Source of the DNA: Luzula sylvatica
Taxonomy: Eukaryota; Streptophyta; Magnoliopsida; Poales; Juncaceae
Reading direction: 5' to 3'
Length of the DNA stretch: 64,000 nucleotides
NCBI GenBank assembly: GCA_946800325.1
Contig: OX326961.1
Span: 47,021,415 to 47,085,414, forward strand
Within the stretch, counting starts at the first letter, position 1. Every line of letters starts with the position of its first letter. Under the pieces are notes generated by a model. The model saw only the letters and a program-made list of their open reading frames with translations. It did no database searches and was not told the DNA's origin. This document shows, piece after piece, positions 22,306-31,569 of this stretch. Both the position numbers and the translations under genes were made by a program.

Positions 22306-23366
22306 CCTAGTTGAATCGTCGATAAAGGTGACGTAGTATCGTGACCCCCCGATAGACTGAACCGGAGCTGGTCCCCACACGTCGGTATGCACCAGGTCTA
22401 ACTTTCCCATCTTGAGTTCTCGTCCGGCCTTCGAAAAACTAACCCGTCTTTGCTTGCAATTATCACAGAAACCGGTTTGTACCGATTTTACCTTCGGTAA
22501 CAGACCCTTGGAAATCAACACTTGCATTCCTTCGTGACTCATGTGACCGAGCCGATTGTGCCACAACATCGGATCAGTCGATGCTCCCGAAAACGCCAAA
22601 CAATCTCCTCTATTATCGGTAAGATAGAGGGTTCCCGTCTTCGTACCTCTCGATATCACCATGGTCCCCCTTACAATCTTCCACGACCCGTTCCCGAACA
22701 CCGTCTTGTAGCCTTCGCTATCCATTTGCCCGACGGATATCAAGTTCTTCTTCAGACCGGGAATGTACCGAACTCCTCGCAAGATCCATCTAAATCCGTT
22801 GCTCGATTTTATCTGGACGTCACCTATGCCCGATATGCTTAGAGGCTTTCCATCTGCTAGGTGAACCTTTCCTAAATCTCCTGATTTGAAATTTAATAAC
22901 TTATCCTTTTGCGAGGTTGAGTGGAAGGATGCGCTAGAGTCCAAAACCCATGACTCAACGGGGTTGTCGATGCACAAGATGAGAGCGTCGTCCGTGTCCT
23001 GCTCGGTGACAGCATTTGCAGAACTCGATTCCACCTTCTCTTTTCTCGGGGCTTTGCAGTCCCGCTTCATGTGACCTTTTTGCCACAATTCCAGCACTCC
23101 AACTCGCCACGTGGTCTTGACTTGCTGCGTCCTCTCGACTTGGCTCGTCCGCGGTTGTTGCTTCTTTGACCTTCACGGCCCCGACTCTCCAAATTCAACG
23201 CTGAACCGGAGGAACCCGAGGCTTCGCTCCGCTCCTTTCGCCGAATGTCGTCATTCAAGATGCGGTCCCGCACTTCCTCAAAGGTCAAATCCTCCTTGAC
23301 GCCGATAACGTCTACCGTCGTCGTCCAGCACTCCGGGAGAGATGACAGTAGCATGAGTGCCTTCAT
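22306..23366 (-). pseudogene. Copia Gag C-terminus, protease and integrase N-terminus
   Basis: Two minus-strand frames. The first (23366-23067) holds ECWNCGKK, the start of a CCHC zinc knuckle. The knuckle finishes one frame over with GHMKRDC, so there is a frameshift. The second (from 23097) has the aspartic protease motif WVLDSSASFH, a GAG-pre-integrase region (LWHNRLGHMSHEGMQ), the zinc-binding CDNCKQ, and the start of the integrase core (LDLVHTDVWGP ... YYVTFIDDSTRK). It is cut there by the Sirevirus LTR. Confidence 0.88.
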
Positions 23367-23399
23367 CTCATCACCAAGGTTAAATTTGAAAGAGTCTAA

Positions 23400-23786
23400 T
23401 TAGTTTGAAATAACCTGAAAAGCATTTAGATGCTCCGCAACAGATCCGCCCTCCGTCATTCGCAGATTGAAAAGACGGCGCACCAGGTGCAGCTTGTTTA
23501 GCGAAGATGGTTTCTCGTACATGTTGGACAGCGCCTTCATGACCCCGAAAGCCGTCGTCTCCTTCGCTACGTTGAACGCTACGTTCTTGGCTAGCGATAA
23601 TTGGATATAGCTTACCGCCTTGCGGTTCATCTTCTTCCACTTGCCTTCGTCCGTGATACTTTCCGGCCTTGTCTCGAATAATGCCTCTTCTAGGTCCTTC
23701 TGGCATAACAACGCTTCTACTTGCATCTTCCAGTAACCGAAGTCTCGCCCATCGAACCGGCATACCGAAACCTTGTTCTCGTCCAT
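23400..23786 (-). pseudogene. Copia Gag, UBN2-type N-terminal part
   Basis: 128 codons from an ATG, with the Copia gag signature: FDGRDFGYWKMQVEALLCQKDLEEAL at the start, then LVRRLFNLRMTEGGSVAEHLNAF. It ends at a stop just before the frame that continues Gag. It would form the particle shell. Confidence 0.88.
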
Positions 23787-23813
23787 TTCTCGTCTGCTCG
23801 AACCTTAACCCTT

Positions 23814-23825
23814 GCTCTGATACCA
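23814..23825 (-). promoter_or_regulatory. Primer-binding site of the Copia element
   Basis: The minus strand reads TGGTATCAGAGC two bases after the 5' LTR, the standard complement to the 3' end of initiator methionine tRNA. Confidence 0.92.
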
Positions 23826-23827
23826 CT

Positions 23828-24190
23828 TGTTAGAATCGTCGCCGCAAACACACACACACAAGAACAACACACGGACACAAGTATTTTTACGTGGAAACCC
23901 CGAAGGAAAAAAACCACGGCCGCCGGCACTCAAACTTATTTTACTATACTGGAGAAAGAGAGAATACAATTGTTTGTGCTTTGTTGGAATGAATAAAACT
24001 CTAGCCTAGCCCTCTATTTATAGCTAAATTCCTACCCAATACAAGGAAATAATACAAGAAAATAATCATTGCCTTAATTATCATTCAATCATGGCAATAT
24101 CAATATATGAAAAAATTTCCTATTTCTTCAAGGTTTCATTTTTTTCAATTTCCTAATCCTCGGGTTTCCAAAAGTCTCCATACCATAACA
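23828..24190 (-). repeat. Copia 5' LTR
   Basis: 363 bp, TGTTAG to CATAACA. TATA box on the minus strand near 24017-24030, as in the other LTR. Confidence 0.92.
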
Positions 24191-24454
24191 GTAACGTCAT
24201 CCACGATGTCCATGGACATATTTCATGAGAATATGATTACCACCAAAATTGGTGGCTTTTCTCTATTTTCGTGGGCATTTGGTCTCTTCCAATATTAAAA
24301 GACAAAATTATTCAAAAAATATTATTTATTTCACATAATTTCTAAATTTGTAGGAAAAGAAGATACATCATGCCATGAAATATTATTCCATGAAATGAAA
24401 TTACTTGACATATAATATTCCAAAGATATTTCAAAGCACGAACCAAACGGTCCC
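24191..24454. mobile_element. MITE, right part
   Basis: Continues the MITE begun at 15111 and ends CACGAACCAAACGGTCCC, the inverse of its left end. Joined, the two halves make about 360 bp. The 3-bp duplication expected for Harbinger elements is not clear. Confidence 0.6.
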
Positions 24455-25414
24455 TTAGGGACATCCACTGTGGAGAAGTTACTTCTTGAGCGTCACAACT
24501 CAGCAATTCTCGAAAAGGTGAAAGTTCTACTATTCGATTCTTAATTTTTTTCTTCAAATTGAATGTACTAATTTGTTGATTTTAGAATTAAAAATGTATA
24601 CATATTGTATGGATATATTGCGCATTTCCATAATTTTGAAGAGTACTCTTAAAATTTTGACAATTTATAGGGGTTTGATGCATATTTTGGTATTGTAAAA
24701 AGTTGTTGTAAAATTTCGACATTTTAAGTTATATGCACTCGATGTTTGTGAAGTTGGCATGGGAAGTAATAAATTTTCCTTTGCATATTAAAGAAGAATT
24801 GCTCGGATAAATTCTTTTAACTTAGAGTTTGTTGAGTTTATCAATTATTTAAGTTACTATGAAATACAAATAAGTCCCTATCATATATTTATTTAAATAA
24901 TCATAAAAATAAAATTACGGTTATATCTTTTGACAACTTTGACGCATAAAGAGTCGGTTATATATTTAATATGTGTCTTATATTGTGAAAATTTAGGAAT
25001 AATAACCTACAAATATCAAAACCCTATTTTTAATATTTATTACATTATTATATATTTTCCATTTATTTTTGTTTATTTTTATGGTTTAGTTCAAAGCTTG
25101 GAAAGAGAAGAAACCGCGAAGCATAATTTGTAAAAGTTTCGAATACTTGATCAAACTTCAATCTTGCTATTTATATGTTATCACATTTTTGTATACATAG
25201 CAATAGATTTAGTAGAAACAAATACATTGGTAAGTAAACCAGTTTTGATTTAATACACATGAAAAGTTTCTCATGATTTAAACACGCCTAATTGACCACA
25301 ATCAAGTAAAATAAACTAATTATATTTGATTTGGCCATTGCTACTATTATCATAGGCAAAGGAAAAAACAATTTTCAACGACGATTCCGCGCAATTACGC
25401 GGGTACCTCGCTAG
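24455..25414 (+). mobile_element. Helitron 3' terminal region
   Basis: At 25387-25402 a GC hairpin (CCGCG, loop CAATTA, CGCGG) is followed nine bases on by CTAG (25411-25414) and then T. A short hairpin plus CTAG before a T is the standard 3' end of a plant Helitron. The 5' TC end could not be located, so the left limit given is arbitrary. One exon-like piece (24455-24545, STVEKLLLERHNSAILEK) might be captured sequence. Confidence 0.65.
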
Positions 25415-26185
25415 TTACTTAGAATACTCTAACCGCAACTTTATGTAACCTAATATATTATGTCTCGCACATATAAATCTTCTCTACACTAAACTTCGTA
25501 TTATATACATTAGAACTACTAAAACAATAAGCCAAAGAACTAGAAAATTAATTCCATTGCATGCAATATTCCAAAAACCGGTATTATATTATTTCCTAAT
25601 TGACATGCTAATTCAAGATGTTAACTGGAGGCAGGGTAAATGGCCTCTAATTATTGAATCTCTGTTGTTGGTTCCATGATTGTATTATTTGAGGTGGAGT
25701 GAATACTGGCAAGTGGCACGTAATTAAGATCTTAATTTTAAATTAATTGTGAATTAAGCATTGACAAGGAAATAAAAATGATTACTTTATTTTATAGTTT
25801 TATAGTGTGTCATAACTTGATCATGACATATCAACTATGTTCAACCAAGTTTGTTCCATATTCAAGAAGTGGTTTGATGCCCATTAAATTAATTTTCATG
25901 AACCGTTTAGGGCATCACCTACTTACAACATTACAATTTCTTTTCCGAATTGTTGAATGATTTATTCGAACTTAAAAATTGTATTACTTGGTTCATGAAC
26001 CGAAGATACTAGCCTCTTTCTGCTAAAAATAATGAACTTAATTACAAAAAGCAACAAAAAAAGCTAAAGACATTTTAAATAGTATAGTCAGTTAAATTAT
26101 AGCGAATAATTGAGGCCATAAAACAAGAAGGTATAACATGTACCTTTCCATAATCTTATTTTGCATAAATCAAAACCACATTTGT
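25415..26185. other. Upstream region of PG copy B
   Basis: AT-rich. From about 26050 it matches the region upstream of copy C (AGACATTTTAAATAGTATAG and TAATTGAGGCCATAAAAC in B, with close variants in C). Before that nothing is recognised. Confidence 0.55.
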
Positions 26186-26200
26186 TCTGGGTAGTAAATC

Positions 26201-26210
26201 ATTATATAAG
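26201..26210 (+). promoter_or_regulatory. TATA box of PG copy B
   Basis: ATTATATAAG, about 140 bp before the ATG, in the same context as copies A and C. Confidence 0.75.
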
Positions 26211-26347
26211 CACCCATTTAGCTCTTTCGATATTCATCAATCCGAATTCGAAGTAATCCAACAAAAAACCCAAAAGATTTTCTTCTTTATTTACTATATA
26301 GAAAAAGAAAAAGAAAAAGAGGAGAGCGAATTAAACCTGAAGGCTAT

Positions 26348-28261
26348 ATGGCTTTAAGAATAGTTCTTCTGAGAGCAGTTTATTTTTGTTCCTTGGTCTT
26401 GATCACTGCTAGACTGACACTTGGTGATAAGTTATTCGACGTCACTAAGTTCGGGGCTTCGTCCAGTGGAAGCTTTGACAGCAATGCAAAGGTAAAAACT
26501 TTCCGACACACAACCCATGGTTGCATCAAGTATTAAATCAAGAATTAATACACTAGTTTGAAATTTGAAATACAATATATCATTTTCAAAAAAAAAATAC
26601 AATATATCATACTGTAATTATATATATGTTTTTTGTTCTCAATTTTTAGGCGTTTCTTGATGCATGGCAAGCATCATGTGGGTTCAACGGACCAAAAACT
26701 CTTTTGGTTCCCACAGGGACCTATAAAGTGGGTCCTGTTAGCTTCAAGGGCCCATGCCAACCTGGCAAAAACAGGGTCAAATTCCATGGAAATCTCGTAG
26801 CTCCATCAAGTTTGGACAGCTTCAAAGATAAGGCTTGGATTGAATTCGACGGTGTGCATGGAATTGTCGTTGAAGGAGGAGGCGTTCTTGACGGCCAAGG
26901 TTCCGAAGCTTGGTCCCAGAAGAAGAGAAACAGCCCTATTGTAAGTATCATGTATAAATGAAATTAACTAATTTCTAAATACAAATATTAAGCATAAAAA
27001 GTCATCTAATTTTCTCGCAAACTCTTTCTTGAATTACAGTCACTACGATTCATTAATGTAATCAGTGGAAGAATAACGAACCTTGCCCTCAAAGACGGAA
27101 AGGGTTTCCACATCGCTATCCACAAGAGCCAAAATGTTGTGATCAAAGCCATTAGTGTCACGGCCCCAGGCGATAGTCCAAACACCGATGGCATCCACGT
27201 AAGTGGTTCGACACTAGTCAAAATGAGATACATCACTGTCGGTACGGGAGACGACTGTATCTCTATCGGTCCCGGAACCTACAATGTAACCATTGCAAAT
27301 GTTAATTGCGGCCCTGGACACGGAATTAGGTAAATAATCAATTAACTAATTTTATGATGCATATTTCCTCAGCATCTAGTGTAAAAACAAATAAATTAAT
27401 AATAATATAAATATTTTTTCTTACTTGTTATTTTCATTTTGGTAGTATTGGGAGTTTAGGGAAGTACCAAAATGAAGAGAATGTTGCACATATTAGAGTG
27501 AAGAATTGCACCATTGCTGGAACCACCAATGGCCTCAGGATCAAGACATGGCCTGGATCCTCAACTAGTGAAGCCTTCAACATAACTTTTGAGGATATCA
27601 GGATGAACAATGTATCCAACCCTATCATCATTGATCAAGACTATTGCCCAAATAATCAATGCAATACCAACGAGGTATATGATAATTGCATTCCTTATAA
27701 AAATGAACTCAAAATTCAAAACAAATGCGAAATTTCATGTGTACCCTTGCTAATCCAAAAATACCAAACATGATCCTATAAACAAGAAATATCTGGAATG
27801 CCCTAAAAAACTAAAAAATGTTCATGTATATTCCTCCAGAACGACCAAATGGAAAATAGCATGTACTCATTTGATACTTATTGACAAACTAATGATAAAT
27901 GAGCTTCATATCATCACTCTATGAAATTATTCGTAATATATAAAGCATTTAAATATGAACTTACGAGTATGAATGTTAAATTCTAAACTTTTAACTCAAA
28001 ATGTAGCCATCAAAAGTGAAGCTTTACGATATCTCGTTCAAGAGGATAACAGGGACAACGAGCACACCAGAAGCTGTGACGTTGAATTGTAGCAAATCAT
28101 ATCCATGCAAAGGCGTGAGTCTTTTGGATATCGCGTTGAAACCTCTAGTCTCTTCCATTGTGCACAAAATCGAATCATTGTGCTCTAATGTTATAGGAGT
28201 GGCCTCCGGAACTCAACAACCGGATCCTTGTGTTGGAAAACATTTGGGTTTTGGAAGGTGA
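26348..28261 (+). CDS. Exopolygalacturonase (GH28), copy B, five exons, intact
   Basis: Exons 26348-26491, 26650-26940, 27040-27329, 27446-27674 and 28007-28261 give a 402-codon protein with GT-AG introns and no break. It has a signal peptide over residues 1 to about 26 and the GH28 motifs NTDG (193-196), GDDC (215-218), GHG (238-240) and RIK (273-275). Exon 3 ends in the middle of the Ser codon that follows GHGI. The enzyme would act in the cell wall, hydrolysing polygalacturonan from its end. B is nearly the same protein as A and C and clearly different from D. Its 3' flank to about 28915 is also found next to copy C, so the duplication was larger than the gene. It converges with copy C and diverges from copy A. 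Pollen or abscission expression is family knowledge, not visible here. Confidence 0.95.
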
Positions 28262-28915
28262 TGCGGGTGTAGTTGGAATGGACTCGGGACACTTCGAATG
28301 AAGTTATTGGGAAAGAATTGAATATATATGTGTAATTAAATATTGACTATTGAGTGGAGCTAGCTTGAATTGAGATCCCATGACTAGGTCGGACACTAAA
28401 CTATCAAAGATCCGAAGCCTATATAGAAGAAAGATCTCTTCGATATTACCAAATACTTTTCCATAGCAAAGTCTGGAACATTGTAACTATTACTCAATGA
28501 TATTCAAGTTCTATTTTCTTTGAAAATAATTTTTGTAATCAAACAAAACATAAAATCAGCAAAAATAATGAAAAAAACATAAAAAGGGTAAAAGTCGTTG
28601 CTTTACCTTTTCCGACACCTTTGGTACCGGGATCAACGGGTGCGTTACGTTCATAATTTATGACAACATGAAGCAAATGAGCAAAAAGTCATTGCTTCCA
28701 TACGGTCACCTCATCACCTTCATTTGCAAAGATCTTAACATCGTCATCCTTTGCAGTGAGAAGAATCTCGTGTCCTAACCATGCTTTGACCTTTTTTCCA
28801 ACAACCTTCTTTCCACCCTACAACTACTTTGGGTTTTGACGGTACCCCGCAGATCTCTAGTTCCCATGGAATTTCCCACAAGAGAACACTCGACAAGAAG
28901 ACTCCGATGACGAAA
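28262..28915. repeat. Duplicated 3' flank of PG copy B
   Basis: Matches, in inverse orientation, 47459-48159 downstream of copy C. Shared phrases include GGAGCTAGCTTGAATTGAG, TACCGGGATCAACGGGTG and AATGAGCAAAAAG. About 250 bp of it is also matched by 41420-41700. A stretch after about 28600 looks faintly coding on neither strand for long; no gene call. Confidence 0.8.
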
Positions 28916-29073
28916 TTGATTACGACTATGTCAATGGGTCCGACACGGAAGTGATTCCTACGTACTTGTTGGGAATTCCCGCATCCATGGACCGTACATA
29001 GGGCAACGAAACATGCGGGACTCCGACCTAGTCATGGGATCTCCAAAATAGAAATGGTGGGAAAATCCGTCGG
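28916..29073. other. Spacer before the TA-bounded unit
   Basis: No supported feature. Confidence 0.4.
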
Positions 29074-29086
29074 TATATATATATAT

Positions 29087-30326
29087 CCGGCTACGCCGCT
29101 TTTAAAAGCATAGATAGGTTTGGTGCTATTAAATTGTTCACCATCGGATGAACTCCAAAATAGAAATAAGTATATGATTACAATTTGGTGATTGATATGG
29201 TAAATATTTATACTTACACCATTCTTTCTATTAGAATTTTCTGTTTAGTGACCTTCTCCAGTATTTAACAATATTTTTAATTGATCCATTTATACTTACA
29301 ACATTTTTTGTGACCCGTTATCAAAACTCTTGCTTTCTAACTCATATTTTTAATTGATCCATTTAACAATATTTTTTTCTAATGTCATAATTAATTCACA
29401 CATGTTAACATAAAGGATCATCCAATAAGATATAATGGATGATCCGTTTATGTTTGTGGAATTATTCAATTTAGTCCTTTGTTTCTTTATTATTTGTGTT
29501 TTAGGTTAGAAACTATATAAACTAGATTATGTAATTGTTTTGGATGATTAAGCAAAAAAATCCTTTCTCTCTCTTCTCACAACACACGAAATCACCTTAA
29601 TAATGTGTTCTGGTATTCATGATTTTTTCTTACATTTGGAAACCTATTATTTCATTGGTTTCATCTCAAAGCATCATATCGTTGGAATGCAAATGATGAT
29701 TACAAATCTAAGATTATTAAATTTCGTTATTAATAATAAGACGATGACCTCCGCAAACTTTTAAATAATTTTTTATTGAAATTATACTGAATATACTGAA
29801 TAATATCAGAAGCACGCTTGACTTGGGGTGAATTGTAGATGTTAATTAGAAATGTTAAAATTTTATACAGGATTGTACTAGAATAAAGAGTGACTATCTA
29901 TTTTATATTAGATTTAATAATTAATAATTTACCCCTCCAAGGATACAATAAAGAATGATTGCAATTTACAAATCAAAGGCATAAAAATGCGAAGAAAATG
30001 TAATGTAGAATTTATACGACTATCTGAAAAAAGAAAACAAAAAGAGAAAAAGGTCATAAGTTGGAGATGACAACATATATGTATCATTTCTTACCATAGG
30101 GGCAATGCATAATTTGCCTCCCATAGATTCTATATTCATTTCTATAATTAGTCCGGAAATGTATATATGGGCAGAAGAATCCTTAATAAATAATTTCCTT
30201 TTAAAATTTTGAACGGTGTTAATTATTTATATCTTCATCGTCTAATGTTGATCTTGATATTGATCTAACGGTGCAAAAGATAATAGCACCAAACCTCTAT
30301 ATGCTTTTAAAAACGACCTAGCCGGA

Positions 30327-30330
<4 letters not shown>
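29087..30330. mobile_element. 1.2-kb inverted-repeat element bounded by TA microsatellites
   Basis: The left end, CCGGCTACGCCGCTTTTAAA, continues as AGCATAGATAGGTTTGGTGC. The right end inverted, CCGGCTAGGTCGTTTTTAAA, continues as AGCATATAGAGGTTTGGTGC. The match extends about 50-60 bp. TA runs lie outside both ends (29074-29086 and 30331-30373). The interior is AT-rich and non-coding. It shares its right TA tract with the larger unit that begins at 30374. Confidence 0.75.

Positions 30331-30373
<43 letters not shown>
30331..30373. repeat. TA microsatellite shared by two elements
   Basis: About 21 TA units, with an inverted-repeat element ending on the left and another starting on the right. 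Confidence 0.95.
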
Positions 30374-30376
<3 letters not shown>

Positions 30377-30439
30377 GTAGACTCAATGACCAACAAGCTT
30401 ACTTGGCCGCAAACATTGGCCAACACTTTTTTAAGCCGT

Positions 30440-31248
30440 TAGAGCAAAAATCGGAGGGATTGTATTAATTTCCGCACTTATGTGTGTATGTTTTCATATC
30501 TCTCACAACTGGCGCGGTTTTTTTTTAATAAACCGGCTCACATGACTGGTTTTCATTCTTCCCTTCAAATACTTTCCTCTCTCATCGTTTCTTTCTTTCC
30601 AAGCTTCATTTTCTAAGCTTCAATTCCTGTTTCCATAGATTGCTATGAAGGTTGCTTCACTTTGTGAGAAAATCTTGGTTGCGGGATTTACGAAGGCTAG
30701 ATATGGCCGTCCATGAAACTATTTTCCTGTACCTAAGCTCATTTTCTTTAATTTCACTTTTCCGCAACCCTAGATCCGGTCGTCTGGTGAGCCTTGGCTG
30801 GTCGAACCGTTCTTCTCTCATCTTGTTAAAAAAGAAGACGAGGAGGTATATTCTTTCTTTTTCTTTCTTTATGATATTAGAATATTTTTGTCTATTCGAC
30901 TAAAATTCAGAAAATTTTAAATAAATTCAGTTTCTTTTGCAAATGTCAGCAAATGCTGTCAATTGTGACCGAAATTTGCCACATTTTAACCGGAATTTCA
31001 GGTCCATTTTTAATTCTTCGGAATTTTGCAGTTCAAAATTGGGTTAGTGCAGTGCATATTTCAGAATTTCGAATTTTATGATGTTATTTTTATATTTCAT
31101 GTTTTTATATTTTTTTTATAAGATTATGACTTCATTTTTTGGTTTATGTTTTTATATTTCAGAGTTTCGTTTTTTTTTTTATAAATTCAGTTTCTTCGGA
31201 ATTTTTTTTATATTTGACGGTTCATGTGAAATTTTGTACTGTTTGAAA

Positions 31249-31250
<2 letters not shown>
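30440..31250. other. Left internal part of the 9.4-kb unit
   Basis: Pyrimidine-rich then T-rich. Short frames (30652-30903, 31078-31428) are low-complexity and not credible genes. A mirrored pyrimidine-rich pattern near the right end (about 39460-39600, read inverted) suggests the ends share more than the TIR. Confidence 0.4.
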
Positions 31251-31315
<65 letters not shown>

Positions 31316-31323
31316 TTTTTTTT
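31251..31323. repeat. TA microsatellite followed by a T-run
   Basis: About 24 TA units (31251-31298) followed by about 25 T. Confidence 0.95.
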
Positions 31324-31539
31324 ACTCGATTGAATGTATTAATTATTATTGTAATTATTGGTTTGTATATTCTTTTGATTGAATGTATTAATTTTTCAAT
31401 ATATGCAAGTACTATGTTAATTGTTTAGATGAGATTGTTTGGTACAGCTCCATAATTCTAATATCAATTATCTTTTTGGATGAAATTGGATGATATGTAA
31501 TAGAAATTGTGACAACAAATGATTTAGAATTAGTATCAA

Positions 31540-31569
31540 CTAGCTTTTACCCGCGCGCATTCGCGCGGG
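31540..31569 (-). mobile_element. Helitron 3' terminus, minus strand
   Basis: On the minus strand a perfect hairpin (CCCGCGCG, loop of four, CGCGCGGG; 31550-31569) is followed by TAAAAG, then CTAG (31540-31543), then T. This is the standard Helitron 3' end. The element body would extend to the right, into the 9.4-kb unit. I could not find its 5' end, so its length is unknown. Confidence 0.7.

Larger units (their letters stand above)
15210..24190 (-). mobile_element. Ty1/Copia retrotransposon, complete ends, nested insertions
   Basis: The element lies on the minus strand between 5-bp duplications GTAAC (15205-15209 and 24191-24195). The LTRs begin TGTTAG and end CATAACA. It carries a primer-binding site, gag, protease/integrase N-terminus and reverse transcriptase/RNase H, so the order is gag-PR-IN-RT-RH. 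Two other elements have entered: a LINE in the 3' LTR and a gag-only Sirevirus in pol. About 15 differences separate the two 360-bp LTRs, so it is fairly old. Gag and pol are broken by stops and frameshifts, so it cannot move by itself. Confidence 0.93.

Noticed and set aside
23717..23996. Frames spanning the Copia LTR/gag boundary
   Set aside because: They read across the LTR, primer-binding site and gag in the wrong frame.
31078..31428. A 116-residue Phe/Ile/Tyr-rich frame as a membrane protein
   Set aside because: It is made by T-rich DNA and a TA microsatellite, so the hydrophobic composition is trivial.
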